A stretch of 64,000 bases of DNA from an uncultured Pelagibacteraceae bacterium (lineage in GTDB: Bacteria; Pseudomonadota; Alphaproteobacteria; Pelagibacterales; Pelagibacteraceae): contig CACCEJ010000001.1 of the NCBI GenBank assembly GCA_902545035.1, positions 54,334 through 118,333 of the forward strand, given 5' to 3'. Of the stretch, positions 18,714 to 28,820 are shown piece by piece. Positions within the stretch are counted from its first letter, which is position 1, and each line of letters begins with the position of its first letter. The notes under the pieces were generated by a model that searched no databases, was not told the DNA's origin, and saw only the letters and a program-made list of their open reading frames with translations. Made by a program: the position numbers and the translations under genes.

Positions 18714-20267
18714 ATGTTAAATAGAAGAGCAGACAAATTAGAACTGTTAAGAATCGCTGAGGCCGTTGCATTAGAAAAGTCCATTGATAAAGAACTTATT
18801 ATAGCATCAATGGAAACAGGTATAGCTAAAGCAGCTAAGTCTAAATTTGGATCAGATAACGAGATAAAAGTTGAGATCAACAGAGACAACGGTGATATAG
18901 GTATTTTCAGAAAATTATTGGTAGTAGAAAAACCAGAAAACTCAAATATAGAAATAACCTTAGATGATGCAATTAAACTAAATCAATCTAACAAGGATAA
19001 ACAAGTTGGAGATGAGATCCTTCAACCACTTCCATCATTTGATTTTGGCAGAATAGCAGCGCAAACAGCTAAACAAGTAATTAGTTTCAATGTAAGAGAG
19101 GCTGAAAGAGAAAGGCAATATAACGATTTTATAGATAAAAAAGATACTATTTTAAGCGGTATAGTAAAACGACTTGAATTTGGGAATGTAATCGTTGATT
19201 TAGGAAGAACAGAGGCAATTATTCAAAAAAACGAAATGATACCAAGAGAAAATATTAAAGCAGGTGATAGAATTAAAGCGTATTGTCTAGATGTTAGAAG
19301 AGAGCCAAGAGGCCAACAAATATTCTTATCAAGAGCTCATCCTAGGTTTATGGATAAACTATTTATTCAAGAAGTTCCAGAAATATACGATGGTTTAATT
19401 GAAATAAAATCATCAGCAAGAGACCCAGGAAGTCGTGCAAAAATTTGTGTAAAGGCAATTGATACTTCACTAGATCCTGTTGGAGCATGTGTTGGAATGA
19501 GAGGAAGTAGAGTTCAAGCTGTAGTAAATGAACTACAAGGGGAAAAAATTGATATTGTAAACTGGTCAGAAGACCCAGCGGTTGTAGTATCAAACGCCTT
19601 ATCACCTGCTGAAGTTCAAAGGGTTAATGTCGATAATGACTCTAAAAAATTGGATGTAATTCTGACAGAGGAAAATTTGAGTAAAGCGATCGGAAGAAGA
19701 GGTCAAAATGTAAGATTAGCAACAAAATTGTTGAATTACGAAATTAATATAATGACAGAGCAAGAAGATTCAGAAAGAAGACAATTAGAATTTAAAGAGA
19801 AAACAGATAATATTGTAAAAAATCTTGAGCTTGATGAAACCCTAGGGCAACTCTTAGTTGCAGAGGGTTTTTCTTCAATAGATGATATAAAAGATAGTTC
19901 AACTGATGCTCTTATAAAAATTGAGGGTATAGAAGAAGATACAGCAAAAGAATTAATTGACAGAGCAAAAGAGTTTTATGAAAAGGATCAAGCTGAAATA
20001 TCTAATAGAATAAAAGATCTTGGATTAGATAATGATTTAATAAATCATCAAGGACTTACACCCGGTATGCTGGTTACTTTAGGAGAGCAAAAAATTCTAA
20101 CCCTTACAGATTTAGCTGATTTAGCATCAGATGAGCTTACAGGTACTTATGATGTTATTAAAGGCGAAAGGGTAAAAATAAAAGGATATCTAGAAGAGTT
20201 TGCATTATCAAAAATAGAGGCTGATAATCTAGTAATGTCGGCAAGAGAAAAAGTCTACAAAGATTGA
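18714..20267 (+). CDS. nusA: Transcription termination/antitermination factor NusA
   Basis: 517 aa. It binds RNA polymerase and nascent RNA to control pausing, termination and antitermination. Domains in order: N-terminal polymerase-binding region (~1-130), S1 (~140-200, LSGIVKRLEFGNVIVDLG), two KH domains (~205-350, with DPVGACVGMRGSRVQAV and SKAIGRRGQNVRLA), then two acidic helix-hairpin-helix repeats (~365-517). It normally follows rimP; no rimP is encoded here, so nusA itself heads the operon. It ends ten bases before infB with an intervening GAGAG. No ylxR is present. Confidence 0.96.
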   Translation: MLNRRADKLELLRIAEAVALEKSIDKELIIASMETGIAKAAKSKFGSDNEIKVEINRDNGDIGIFRKLLVVEKPENSNIEITLDDAIKLNQSNKDKQVGDEILQPLPSFDFGRIAAQTAKQVISFNVREAERERQYNDFIDKKDTILSGIVKRLEFGNVIVDLGRTEAIIQKNEMIPRENIKAGDRIKAYCLDVRREPRGQQIFLSRAHPRFMDKLFIQEVPEIYDGLIEIKSSARDPGSRAKICVKAIDTSLDPVGACVGMRGSRVQAVVNELQGEKIDIVNWSEDPAVVVSNALSPAEVQRVNVDNDSKKLDVILTEENLSKAIGRRGQNVRLATKLLNYEINIMTEQEDSERRQLEFKEKTDNIVKNLELDETLGQLLVAEGFSSIDDIKDSSTDALIKIEGIEEDTAKELIDRAKEFYEKDQAEISNRIKDLGLDNDLINHQGLTPGMLVTLGEQKILTLTDLADLASDELTGTYDVIKGERVKIKGYLEEFALSKIEADNLVMSAREKVYKD

Positions 20268-20277
20268 GAGATGAAAT

Positions 20278-22494
20278 ATGGAGAAAAAAAAATTAAAGTT
20301 ATCAACTTCAGTAAGTTCAAAAAAAACTTTTAATAGTATTGAGCAAGCAAAATCACAATCCAAAAACACTGTAATAATTGAAAAAAAAAATTTGAAATTT
20401 TCTGGAAAATCTCAGTTTTCTAGGCAAAATAATGATATTTTAATTTCAAAGAAAAATATCTCTTCAAAATCTAGTAATTATAATAAAATAGGAACTCCTA
20501 TAAGTTCCGATTTTGAAAAAAGAAAATTAGCTGAACAGAGAGCTACCAGAAGAATTAAAGGTGAAATAGTCCCGAAAGAAAACAAACAAAACAAGAGTAT
20601 TGGTAAAAGAAGAGAATTAAAATTAACTATTTCTAGAGCATTAAGTGATGATCATTCAGAAATGAAATCAAGAAGTCTAGCTTCTTTGAAGAGAGCCAAA
20701 CAAAAAGAAAATAGAAATTTAAATCAGAGTGATAATAAAGATAATTTTAAACAAATTAAGAGAGATATAAATCTTCCAGAGGTAATAACGATTAGAGAAC
20801 TGGCTAATAGAATGGCAGAACAATCGAGCAGTATAATAAAACACCTGTTAGGTATGGGAGTAACTGTCACAATAAACCATACTATAGATGCAGATACCGC
20901 AGAATACCTAGTCAAAGAGTTTGGTCATAATCCAATTAGAGAAAAAAAAGCTGAAGAAATAATTGAAAAAATTAAAGCAGTAAAATCAGAAAATTTAAAA
21001 AATCGACCTCCTATTGTTACAGTGATGGGGCATGTTGATCACGGTAAAACTTCAGTTCTTGATGTGTTAAGAAAAGCAAACGTAGTTTCTGGTGAGTTCG
21101 GAGGTATTACTCAACATATTGGAGCTTATCAAATTAATCAAAATAATAGCAAAATCACTTTCATAGATACGCCAGGCCATGCTGCATTTACAGAAATGAG
21201 AGCAAGAGGATCAAAATTAACAGATATAGTAATACTTGTTGTTGCAGCAGATGATGGGGTCAAACCTCAAACAATAGAATCTATTAAGCACGCAAAAGCA
21301 GCTAATGTACCGATAGTAGTAGCAATAAATAAATGTGACTTACCAGACGCAGACCCACAAAAAATTAAAAATCAACTTTTAGAATATGAATTAATTTCTG
21401 AAGAGTTATCCGGAGATACTTTAATGGTTGAAATATCTACTAAAACAAAAAGCAATTTGGATAAATTAGTAGATTCAATTTTATTACAAGCTGAGTTGTT
21501 AGATTTAAAAACTGATTTTGAGACAAATGCAAAGGGAATAGTATTGGAGTCTAAAATAGATATTGGCAGAGGTCCAGTAGCGAATATTATAATTACAGCA
21601 GGTACTTTAAAAAAAGGAGATTATTTTGTTAGTGGATTAAAATGGGGTAAAGTAAGAGCAATTATAAATGATCATGGTAATAATATTGAAAAAGCTGAAC
21701 CAGCTACACCAATAGAAATTATTGGAATAAATGGCGCTGCCAAATCAGGAGATGATTTTATTGTATTGTCCAATGAAAAAGAAGCTAAGTCATTGTGTGA
21801 AGCAAGGGTCCAAGAGTCTAAAGATGATAAAATACCACTTACCTTTGTTACACAAGATTCAGCTTTTCAAAACTCAGTTTCAGAGGAATTAAACATAATA
21901 ATTAAATCAGATGTTCATGGATCCTCAGAGGCAATTAAAAACACTATTAATCAAATAAAACATGAAGAGGTTAAACCTAAAATACTTCTCTCTGATATAG
22001 GAATGGTTACTGAAACTGACGTTACATTAGCAAAAGCATCAAAAGCTGTAATTATTGCTTTTAACGTCAAGCCTAGTAAAGAAGCAAAAAAAAGAGCAGA
22101 GCAGGAAAAAATATCAATTTCATCGTTTAATATAATTTATGAGGTTTTGGATTTTATCAAAGGTAAGATGGGAGGATTATTGTCCCCAGAAATTGAGGAA
22201 AAAATAATTGGAAGTGCTGAAATACTAGAAATATTTAAAGTCTCAAAAGTTGGCAAAGTAGCTGGATCCAAGGTAGTTGAAGGTGAAATAACTCAGGACT
22301 CTAGTGCAAGAGTTATTAGAGATGGAACAATAGTATTTAATGGAAAAATTGGCTCAATTTTTAGAGAAAAAAATCAGACTAAACAGGTTTCAGCTGGTTT
22401 AGAATGTGGAATTACACTAAAAGATTTCGTAGATTTTCAAAAAAAAGATATTATTGAGGTCTACAATGCAACAGTTACAGAGAGATCAATTTAA
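20278..22494 (+). CDS. infB: Translation initiation factor IF-2
   Basis: 738 aa. This GTPase brings fMet-tRNA to the 30S subunit and promotes subunit joining. The N-terminal ~165 residues are Lys/Ser/Asn-rich, disordered and much shorter than in larger genomes. An IF2_N helix bundle follows (~168-220), then the G domain with [17 protein letters not shown] and NKCD, and domains II-IV. The stop is directly followed by the rbfA ATG. The shortened N-terminus fits a streamlined genome. Confidence 0.97.
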   Translation: MEKKKLKLSTSVSSKKTFNSIEQAKSQSKNTVIIEKKNLKFSGKSQFSRQNNDILISKKNISSKSSNYNKIGTPISSDFEKRKLAEQRATRRIKGEIVPKENKQNKSIGKRRELKLTISRALSDDHSEMKSRSLASLKRAKQKENRNLNQSDNKDNFKQIKRDINLPEVITIRELANRMAEQSSSIIKHLLGMGVTVTINHTIDADTAEYLVKEFGHNPIREKKAEEIIEKIKAVKSENLKNRPPIVTVMGHVDHGKTSVLDVLRKANVVSGEFGGITQHIGAYQINQNNSKITFIDTPGHAAFTEMRARGSKLTDIVILVVAADDGVKPQTIESIKHAKAANVPIVVAINKCDLPDADPQKIKNQLLEYELISEELSGDTLMVEISTKTKSNLDKLVDSILLQAELLDLKTDFETNAKGIVLESKIDIGRGPVANIIITAGTLKKGDYFVSGLKWGKVRAIINDHGNNIEKAEPATPIEIIGINGAAKSGDDFIVLSNEKEAKSLCEARVQESKDDKIPLTFVTQDSAFQNSVSEELNIIIKSDVHGSSEAIKNTINQIKHEEVKPKILLSDIGMVTETDVTLAKASKAVIIAFNVKPSKEAKKRAEQEKISISSFNIIYEVLDFIKGKMGGLLSPEIEEKIIGSAEILEIFKVSKVGKVAGSKVVEGEITQDSSARVIRDGTIVFNGKIGSIFREKNQTKQVSAGLECGITLKDFVDFQKKDIIEVYNATVTERSI

Positions 22495-22860
22495 ATGAAA
22501 AATTTGGGCAAACCAGTTACTCAAAGACAATTAAGAGTTGGCGAAATGATAAAGCAAGCTTTAGGTACACTTTTCATAAGAGATGAAGTTAAAGTACCAA
22601 ATTTATCAACAAGAGAGATTACAGTAACCGAGGTTAGAATGTCACCAGATCTTAAAACTGCTAAAATATTTGTAATGCCTTTAGGAGGAAAAAATACTGA
22701 AGAAATTCTAGAAAAATTAAAAATGTCATCCTTTATTATTAGAAAAGTTTTATCGAAAAAAATTATTATGAAATTTTTGCCAAAACTTTTTTTTGTAAAA
22801 GATGATTCTTTTGATTATGCAGAAAAGATAGAAAATTTAATTAAACAAACAAATAAGTAA
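22495..22860 (+). CDS. rbfA: 30S ribosome-binding factor RbfA
   Basis: 121 aa. A small KH-fold protein for late 30S assembly at the 16S 5' helix. VTQRQLRVGEMIKQALGTLF and ITVTEVRMSPDLKTAKIFVMPLGG match the family. It starts immediately after the infB stop. In many alphaproteobacteria truB comes between rbfA and rpsO; here only eight bases separate them, so truB is absent from this locus. Length is at the short end of normal. Confidence 0.93.
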   Translation: MKNLGKPVTQRQLRVGEMIKQALGTLFIRDEVKVPNLSTREITVTEVRMSPDLKTAKIFVMPLGGKNTEEILEKLKMSSFIIRKVLSKKIIMKFLPKLFFVKDDSFDYAEKIENLIKQTNK

Positions 22861-22868
22861 GGAAAAAA

Positions 22869-23117
22869 ATGAAAGAAAAAGTTAAAGAACTTCAAATCCA
22901 TGATAAAGATACAGGATCTTCTGAGGTTCAGATAGCTCAATTAACTGGAAAAATTGAGAGTCTGTCAAAACATATAAAAAAATTTAAAAAAGATAAACAT
23001 TCTTCTGTGGGTCTTTTGAGAGCTGTAAATAGAAGAAAAAAGTTATTAGACTATCTAAAGAAAAATAACATCAAGTCTTACAAATCAGTATTGACTAATT
23101 TAAATTTAAGGAAGTAA
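22869..23117 (+). CDS. rpsO: Small ribosomal subunit protein uS15
   Basis: 82 aa, slightly shorter than the usual 88-89 because the N-terminal helix is trimmed. It binds the 16S three-way junction early in 30S assembly. KDTGSSEVQIAQLTGKIESL, the KKDKHSSVGLLRAVNRRKKLLDYL core and the C-terminal helix are clear. An AAGGAAAAAA stretch just before the ATG serves as ribosome binding site. The stop directly abuts the pnp ATG. rpsO-pnp is a widely conserved pair in which pnp controls its own message. Confidence 0.96.
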   Translation: MKEKVKELQIHDKDTGSSEVQIAQLTGKIESLSKHIKKFKKDKHSSVGLLRAVNRRKKLLDYLKKNNIKSYKSVLTNLNLRK

Positions 23118-25190
23118 ATGTTTAAAGTATTTAAAAAAGAAGTAGAAGTATCTGGAAAAAAAATAAGTTTAGAGACAGGAAAAATAGCAAGACAAGCAGA
23201 TGGAGCGATAATAGCTCAATGTGGAGAAACAGTTGTTCTAGCAACTGTAGTTGGAGCAAAAAAAGTAAATCCAGATATGGATTATTTTCCTTTATCAGTA
23301 AATTATCAGGAGAAATACTACGCAGCAGGTAAAATTCCAGGTGGTTATTTTAAAAGAGAGGCAAGACCAACTGAAAGTGAAACACTAATTTCAAGACTGA
23401 TTGATAGGCCGATTAGACCATTGTTTCCAGATGAGTTTAAAAATGAAGTACAGTTATTACCAACAGTAATATCCTATGATAAAGAAAATGAACCTGACAT
23501 TTTATCAATTATTGCTTCCTCTGCTGCCTTGGCTATCTCGGGAATGCCATTTATGGGCCCAGTAGGCGCATCCAGAGTTGGTTTTATTAATGGAGAATAC
23601 GTTCTTAACCCATCAAAAAAAGAATTAGAGAACTCTAAATTAGATTTAGTTGTAGCGGGAACGAAAGATGCAGTTTTAATGGTTGAGTCAGAGGCAAATG
23701 GTTTATCTGAAGAAGAAATGTTGAATGCTGTAAAATTTGGACATGAAGGTTTCGTCCCAGTTATTGAGATGATTGAAAATTTAGCAAAAGAATGCAGAAA
23801 ACCTGAATGGACAGTTGAGAAAAAGGATCTTTCTGAGATAAAAAAGAAATTAGAGAAAGAATTTACTGATGATTTGAAAAAAGCATTTTCTACTAGAGAT
23901 AAACAGGATAGGTCAAACCAAATTTCTGAAATAACTGAAAAAGCAAAAAAGCTTTATGAAGAAAATGAAGATTACACTGATCTAGATGTAAATTCTCAAC
24001 TAAAAAACTTAGAAAAGTCAATTGTTAGGACAGATATTTTAAAAAATAAAAATCGAATTGACGGAAGAAGTCTTTCAGATGTGAGACCAATTATGTGTGA
24101 AGTTGGCATATTACCAAGAGCTCATGGCTCTGCTTTATTTACTAGAGGGGAGACTCAGGCAATTGTCACAACTACTTTGGGTACTTCAGATGATGAACAA
24201 AGAATTGAAAGTTTAGATGGCCTTCAAAAAGAAAGATTTATGTTGCATTATAATTTTCCTCCATTTTCAGTTGGTGAGACTGGTAGAATTGGAACAGGTC
24301 GAAGAGAGATAGGTCATGGAAAATTAGCATGGAGAGCAATTAACTCTTCATTACCATCAAAAGAAACTTTCCCATATACATTTAGGATCGTATCAGAAAT
24401 AACCGAGTCAAATGGTTCATCCTCAATGGCGACTGTTTGTGGAACTTCTCTAGCTCTTATGGATGCAGGAGTTCCGATAAAAGAGCCGGTTGCTGGAATT
24501 GCAATGGGTTTAATTAAAGAAGGTGATGATTTTACAGTGTTATCAGATATTCTTGGTGACGAAGATCATTTAGGTGATATGGATTTTAAAGTTGCTGGCA
24601 CTAAAGATGGTATTACATCTTTACAAATGGATATTAAGATCACTGGAATTACATTCGAAATTATGGAACAAGCATTAAATCAAGCCAAAGATGGAAGAAT
24701 TCATATTCTAGGTGAAATGAATAAAGCGCTTTCTAAGTCAAGAGATAATGTTGGTAAACATACTCCAAAAATGGAAAAAATTACTGTTGATAAAAAAGAT
24801 ATTGCAGCAGTCATTGGTAAAGGTGGTGCAACAATTAGAGAAATAGTAGAAAAATCAGGAGCAAAAGTTGATGTTAACGATGAGGGTGAAGTAACAGTAG
24901 CAGCACCAGATGAAGAGTCTAGAAATGTGGCGATGCAAATGATCAAAGACATTACTGCTAAGGCTGAGTTAAATAAAATCTATAATGGAAAAGTTATGAA
25001 AATTATGGAATTTGGTGCTTTTGTAAATTTCTTAGGAAAACAAGATGGATTGGTTCATATTTCAGAACTTGCAGACAAAAGAGTTGCTAAAGTAACAGAT
25101 GTTGTCAAAGAGGGTGACGAAGTTAAAGTAAAAGTTATTGGATTTGATAGAGGTAAAGTTAAATTATCTATAAAGCAGGCCGCTATATAG
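23118..25190 (+). CDS. pnp: Polyribonucleotide nucleotidyltransferase (PNPase)
   Basis: 690 aa. This 3'-5' phosphorolytic exoribonuclease degrades mRNA and contributes to RNA quality control. Two RNase PH-like domains are present (~1-225 and ~310-545; [35 protein letters not shown], and [20 protein letters not shown] near the catalytic site). A helical linker separates them, then KH (~553-610, [14 protein letters not shown]) and S1 (~620-688, [17 protein letters not shown]). Length is normal. It is the last clear member of the nusA operon. Confidence 0.97.
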   Translation: MFKVFKKEVEVSGKKISLETGKIARQADGAIIAQCGETVVLATVVGAKKVNPDMDYFPLSVNYQEKYYAAGKIPGGYFKREARPTESETLISRLIDRPIRPLFPDEFKNEVQLLPTVISYDKENEPDILSIIASSAALAISGMPFMGPVGASRVGFINGEYVLNPSKKELENSKLDLVVAGTKDAVLMVESEANGLSEEEMLNAVKFGHEGFVPVIEMIENLAKECRKPEWTVEKKDLSEIKKKLEKEFTDDLKKAFSTRDKQDRSNQISEITEKAKKLYEENEDYTDLDVNSQLKNLEKSIVRTDILKNKNRIDGRSLSDVRPIMCEVGILPRAHGSALFTRGETQAIVTTTLGTSDDEQRIESLDGLQKERFMLHYNFPPFSVGETGRIGTGRREIGHGKLAWRAINSSLPSKETFPYTFRIVSEITESNGSSSMATVCGTSLALMDAGVPIKEPVAGIAMGLIKEGDDFTVLSDILGDEDHLGDMDFKVAGTKDGITSLQMDIKITGITFEIMEQALNQAKDGRIHILGEMNKALSKSRDNVGKHTPKMEKITVDKKDIAAVIGKGGATIREIVEKSGAKVDVNDEGEVTVAAPDEESRNVAMQMIKDITAKAELNKIYNGKVMKIMEFGAFVNFLGKQDGLVHISELADKRVAKVTDVVKEGDEVKVKVIGFDRGKVKLSIKQAAI

Positions 25191-25194
25191 ATAA

Positions 25195-25575
25195 ATGTCC
25201 AACCCATTTATTTTAATTGCTAGAATACGTGTTAAAGAAGGTCATGTTGAAGAGTATCTCAAGATAGCAAAAGAAGCTGATGATGCTGTTAACGCATCAG
25301 AGCCGGACATGCTTATTCATACTTTTGATCAAGATCCAACTGATCCTTTAGAATTTACTTGGAGTGAGGTTTACCGAAATAGCGAAGCCATGCTACATCA
25401 TCTAAGTAATGCCCCAGTCCAAGCTTATGTTGAAAAGCATAAAAGAATTGCTGATAGATTCGAAATAGAAGTTTATGGAAATATTACAGAAGAGACTATC
25501 AAGGCAATTAAAGATACAAATATCCCTTTCAAGCATTTTAAAACTACTAATGTTGGTTATATTAGAAAAATATAA
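25195..25575 (+). CDS. Antibiotic-biosynthesis-monooxygenase (ABM) domain protein
   Basis: 126 aa. A single dimeric ferredoxin-like ABM fold covers the first ~95 residues (FILIARIRVKEGHVEEYLKIA, then FTWSEVYRNSEAMLHHLSNAPVQAYVEKH). E. coli YgiN (quinol monooxygenase) has this fold, but the family is broad and catalysis cannot be assigned from sequence. The C-terminal ~30 residues are an extension. It starts four bases after the pnp stop and may ride on that transcript. It is convergent with msrB, three bases apart. Confidence 0.75.
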   Translation: MSNPFILIARIRVKEGHVEEYLKIAKEADDAVNASEPDMLIHTFDQDPTDPLEFTWSEVYRNSEAMLHHLSNAPVQAYVEKHKRIADRFEIEVYGNITEETIKAIKDTNIPFKHFKTTNVGYIRKI

Positions 25576-25578
25576 TTA

Positions 25579-26070
25579 CTAACTCTCTGGGACAAAAAGC
25601 AAACAAAGACCATTACTACAATATCTTTTTCCACCATCCGGACCATCATTGAATACATGGCCGTGATGAGCGCCACAATTTGCACAGCTATATTCAGTCC
25701 TCTTCATGCCAAAAGAATAATCAGTTTTTGTTACAAATGCGCCTGGTATTGCCTCGGTGAATGATGGCCAACCAGTTCCACTATCAAATTTTGCAGTGGA
25801 CTCAAATAGTTTCACACCACAATTTGCACAATGATATGACCCTTTTCTTTTCTCATAATTTAATTCGCTAGTACCTGCACGCTCAGTACCCTCTTCAAAC
25901 ATTATTATTTTTTGCTCATTTGTCAGGTAAGGATTAATTATATTGTATTCACTCTCATCTTTTTTTAATTTTTTTTTAAAACCCACTATGTTATTTGCTA
26001 ATGATGTTAATGGGTAAAATATGAAACCTAAAATAGAAGCCCCAGCAATTTTCAAAAACTTTCTTTTCAC
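25579..26070 (-). CDS. msrB: Exported peptide-methionine (R)-S-oxide reductase MsrB
   Basis: 163 aa from a GTG start (26070). The N-terminal ~25 residues are a signal peptide or anchor (KIAGASILGFIFYPLTSLA), so the enzyme probably repairs oxidised Met in periplasmic proteins. Zinc CxxC pairs are CANC and CANC; FDSGTGWPSF, the HxxHGHVF segment and the catalytic Cys in RYCSNGLCLLF are present. The usual catalytic-strand ending RYCxNSASLKF is altered to RYCSNGLCLLF, adding a second Cys that could act in thiol recycling. It is nine bases downstream of a 51-aa membrane ORF and probably cotranscribed with it. Confidence 0.92.
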   Translation of the reverse strand: MKRKFLKIAGASILGFIFYPLTSLANNIVGFKKKLKKDESEYNIINPYLTNEQKIIMFEEGTERAGTSELNYEKRKGSYHCANCGVKLFESTAKFDSGTGWPSFTEAIPGAFVTKTDYSFGMKRTEYSCANCGAHHGHVFNDGPDGGKRYCSNGLCLLFVPES

Positions 26071-26079
26071 AATAATTAT

Positions 26080-26235
26080 TTATTTGTTATTTGTTTTTTT
26101 CCCAAGCTTATTTATTAAAAATAAAGCTATTGCAGTCAATAGGGCAAAAACTTCTAGTGCATGACCAGAACCCTCTAAAATTAATTGAACAAAAATAAAT
26201 ATTATACAAACTACAAACCAAACTAAAATTAACAT
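26080..26235 (-). CDS. Small hydrophobic membrane protein, 51 aa (unrecognised)
   Basis: An ORF too short for ordinary gene calling. It begins with ATG at 26235 (MLILVWFVVCIIFIFVQLIL) and ends at TAA 26080-26082. The protein has two hydrophobic stretches (residues ~1-20 and ~27-42) around a short EGSGHALE turn, and ends in a basic tail (NKLGKKTNNK), suggesting a hairpin with both ends in the cytosol. It sits 12 bases after fabI and 9 bases before msrB on the same strand and exactly fills the gap, which supports it as a real gene in that operon. No clear ribosome binding site is seen. No family recognised. Confidence 0.6.
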   Translation of the reverse strand: MLILVWFVVCIIFIFVQLILEGSGHALEVFALLTAIALFLINKLGKKTNNK

Positions 26236-26247
26236 AATGATAAAATT

Positions 26248-27033
26248 TTAAGATATATTTTTTGGATCTGGCATACCTACTTTATTGTAACCAGCATCAA
26301 CATAGTGAATTTCACCTGTAACTCCGCCTGCCATATCACTTAGGAGATATAATGCTGAGTTTCCAACATCAATATTATCTACATTTCTCTTTAAAAAAGA
26401 ATGATCTGCATTCCATTTATATAAGAATTTAGCATCTCCAATAGCTGAAGCAGCCAATGTTTTTATTGGACCTGCACTTATTGCATTAACTCTTATTCCT
26501 TTAGTCCCTAAATCTCTTGCTAAATACTTTACACTAGATTCTAATGCTGCCTTACAGACTCCCATAACGTTATAATTTGGAATAGCTTTATTAGCCTCAT
26601 AGCTAAGTGTAATCATACTACCGCCCTCTTTCATAACTTTTGAAGCTTCTTTTGCAACTTCAGTAAATGAAAAACACGAAATTAGCATACTTCTTAAAAA
26701 ATTTTCTCTTGTAGTATTTAGATATTCTCCTGAAAGTTCAGATTTATCAGAAAAAGCGATTGCGTGAACAACAAAATCAATTTCTCCCCATTGGGTTTTA
26801 ACATCCTCAAATAATTTTATTACATCTTCTTTTTTTTCAACATCGCAGCTAAATGTAACATTAGAATTTAGTTTTTCTGCAAGAGGGACCACTCTTTTTT
26901 TAAGAGCATCACCTAAATATGTAAAAGCTAATTCAGCACCTGCCTCTGAAAGTTTCTGAGAAATACCCCATGCAATAGATCTTTCATTAGCAACACCCAT
27001 TATCAGTCCTTTTTTACCTTTCATTAAAGACAT
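26248..27033 (-). CDS. fabI: Enoyl-ACP reductase FabI
   Basis: 261 aa. This NADH-dependent reductase completes each fatty-acid elongation cycle. The FabI-type nucleotide motif GLIMGVANERSIAWGI, SCDVEKKEDV, and the active-site Y-x6-K pair in NYNVMGVCKAALESSVKYLA are intact, followed by GIRVNAISAGPIKTLAASAI. It is the third gene of the fabA-fabB-fabI operon (three bases after fabB). Length matches E. coli FabI (262). The fabA-fabB-fabI set next to irr is a standard alphaproteobacterial arrangement. Confidence 0.96.
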   Translation of the reverse strand: MSLMKGKKGLIMGVANERSIAWGISQKLSEAGAELAFTYLGDALKKRVVPLAEKLNSNVTFSCDVEKKEDVIKLFEDVKTQWGEIDFVVHAIAFSDKSELSGEYLNTTRENFLRSMLISCFSFTEVAKEASKVMKEGGSMITLSYEANKAIPNYNVMGVCKAALESSVKYLARDLGTKGIRVNAISAGPIKTLAASAIGDAKFLYKWNADHSFLKRNVDNIDVGNSALYLLSDMAGGVTGEIHYVDAGYNKVGMPDPKNIS

Positions 27034-27036
27034 AAG

Positions 27037-28248
27037 TTAGACTTTCTCAAATACTAGAGTTGCATTTGTTCCACCAAAACCAAAACTATTAGACATGACA
27101 GTATTTAATGTTGCTTCTGTTTCTGTTTTAGCGACTATTGGAAATTTTTTAGCCTCTTCATCCATTTCGCTTATGTTAGCTGACCCGGTAATGAAGTTAT
27201 TTTTCATCATAATTAAACAATATATTGCTTCATGTACTGATGCAGCTCCTAACGGATGACCTGATAAAGATTTAGTTGAGCTAATCTTTGGAATTTCATT
27301 TCCAAAAGTATCTTTCACTGCATTTAATTCTGTTATATCTCCAACCGGAGTAGATGTTCCATGAGTATTAATATAATCTATTTTATTGTTTGACGTTGCC
27401 ATTGCCATTTGCATACATCTTACTGCTCCTTCACCAGATGGTGCTACCATATCGTATCCATCTGAAGTTGCTCCATAACCAGTTAATTCTGCGTATATTT
27501 TAGCTCCTCGAGCTTTAGCGTGTTCATATTCCTCAAGCACTAAAACCCCTGCACCTCCAGCAATTACAAAGCCATCTCTAGTTTTGTCGTAAGCTCTTGA
27601 TGCTTTCTCAGGTGTATCATTATATTTTGAAGATAATGCTGTCATCGCATCAAACATGGCTGTCATTGCCCAGTGTATCTCTTCGCTACCACCTGCAAAA
27701 ACAACATCTTGTTTTCCCATCTGAATAAGTTCCATAGAATTTCCAATACAGTGTCCGCTAGTTGCACAGGCTGAACTCATTGTATAGTTTGTTCCTTTTA
27801 TTTTGAAAGGAACAGCAAGTGTTGCTGAGGCGGTACTTGCCATTGTTCTTGGTACAATAAATGGTCCCATTAATTTTGGAGTCTTAGCTCTAGTTTTATC
27901 TGCTGCTAAAATAACATTTTCAATTGAAGGTCCACCTGAACCCATAACAATTCCTGTTTTGAAATTACTTACTTCACTTTCCTCTAGTCCAGAATCTTCA
28001 ATTGCTTCTTTCATTGCAATGTAATTATAAGCTGATCCTGAGCCCATAAATCTAATTGTTTTTCTATCAATGTGATCTTCAAGTTTTATATTTGGCTTTC
28101 CATGGATATGACTTTTTAAATTGTGTTCTTTATATTCTTCGGAAAAAGAAATACCTGACTTAGAATTTAATAAAGATTGATGAACTTCTTCCTGATTATT
28201 ACCTAAACAAGAAACAATTCCTAAACCTGTAATTACTACTCTTCTCAT
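27037..28248 (-). CDS. fabB: 3-oxoacyl-ACP synthase I (FabB)
   Basis: 403 aa. This condensing enzyme elongates saturated and unsaturated acyl-ACPs. The thiolase-fold catalytic triad is visible: Cys in [14 protein letters not shown], His in [11 protein letters not shown], His in [15 protein letters not shown] Gly-rich loop [14 protein letters not shown] closes the C-terminus. The start shares one base with the fabA stop. Pairing with fabA identifies it as FabB rather than FabF, so this operon supports anaerobic-type unsaturated fatty-acid synthesis. Confidence 0.95.
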   Translation of the reverse strand: MRRVVITGLGIVSCLGNNQEEVHQSLLNSKSGISFSEEYKEHNLKSHIHGKPNIKLEDHIDRKTIRFMGSGSAYNYIAMKEAIEDSGLEESEVSNFKTGIVMGSGGPSIENVILAADKTRAKTPKLMGPFIVPRTMASTASATLAVPFKIKGTNYTMSSACATSGHCIGNSMELIQMGKQDVVFAGGSEEIHWAMTAMFDAMTALSSKYNDTPEKASRAYDKTRDGFVIAGGAGVLVLEEYEHAKARGAKIYAELTGYGATSDGYDMVAPSGEGAVRCMQMAMATSNNKIDYINTHGTSTPVGDITELNAVKDTFGNEIPKISSTKSLSGHPLGAASVHEAIYCLIMMKNNFITGSANISEMDEEAKKFPIVAKTETEATLNTVMSNSFGFGGTNATLVFEKV

Positions 28249-28748
28249 TATTTAAATAATCCTACTTTTAGACCATCAGCTGAGTAAATCTTTTTATCAT
28301 CCGCCAGAAGAATTCCATTTGCTAAGCCAACGGTTGTTTCACCTTTAATTAATATTCTTTTCATATCAATTATATATGTTGCCATTTTGGCATTCTTTAA
28401 AACTTCTCCAGTAAATTTCACTGTGCTTACCCCTAAAGCTCTTCCTCTTCCTGGGTTTCCAAGCCAACCTAAGTAAAATCCAACCAACTGCCACATTGCA
28501 TCTAGACCTAAACATCCTGGCATAACTGGATCTTCTTTAAAGTGACAATCAAAAAACCATAAATCATCTTTAATATCAAGTTCAGCTTTCATCAATCCTT
28601 TGCCAAAAGCACCCTTATTTTCATCAATTTCAGTAATTCTGTCAAACATAAGCATTGGAGGAGATGGTAATTTTGCATTACCAGGGCCAAAAAGCTCACC
28701 ATTTGCACAACCTATTAATTCGTCATAATTAAAGGAATTTTTTTTCAT
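28248..28748 (-). CDS. fabA: 3-hydroxydecanoyl-ACP dehydratase/isomerase FabA
   Basis: 166 aa hotdog-fold enzyme. It dehydrates 3-hydroxydecanoyl-ACP and isomerises trans-2 to cis-3-decenoyl-ACP, the branch point to unsaturated fatty acids. The catalytic His is in [23 protein letters not shown] and the Asp partner in the same stretch (GLDAMWQ). [17 protein letters not shown] is FabA-specific. It is the first gene of the operon, divergent from irr over 72 bases that contain a TATAAT and an Irr-like box. Confidence 0.96.
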   Translation of the reverse strand: MKKNSFNYDELIGCANGELFGPGNAKLPSPPMLMFDRITEIDENKGAFGKGLMKAELDIKDDLWFFDCHFKEDPVMPGCLGLDAMWQLVGFYLGWLGNPGRGRALGVSTVKFTGEVLKNAKMATYIIDMKRILIKGETTVGLANGILLADDKKIYSADGLKVGLFK

Positions 28749-28782
28749 AAATTTGTAATCTTATTACTTGATTTACCAACAT

Positions 28783-28814
28783 TATAATATAGATATTCTT
28801 TAGAATAATTATAA
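28783..28814 (+). promoter_or_regulatory. irr promoter -10 and possible Irr operator
   Basis: TATAAT at 28783-28788 is a good -10 for irr. The sequence ATTCTTTAGAAT (28795-28806), containing TTTAGAATAATTAT, follows where transcription would start. The same TTTAGAAT(A/C)ATTAT string occurs in front of rubrerythrin. TTTAGAA is a half-site of the iron control element bound by Irr in Rhizobiales. This suggests autoregulation, by inference. Confidence 0.45.
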
Positions 28815-28820
28815 TTAGTA

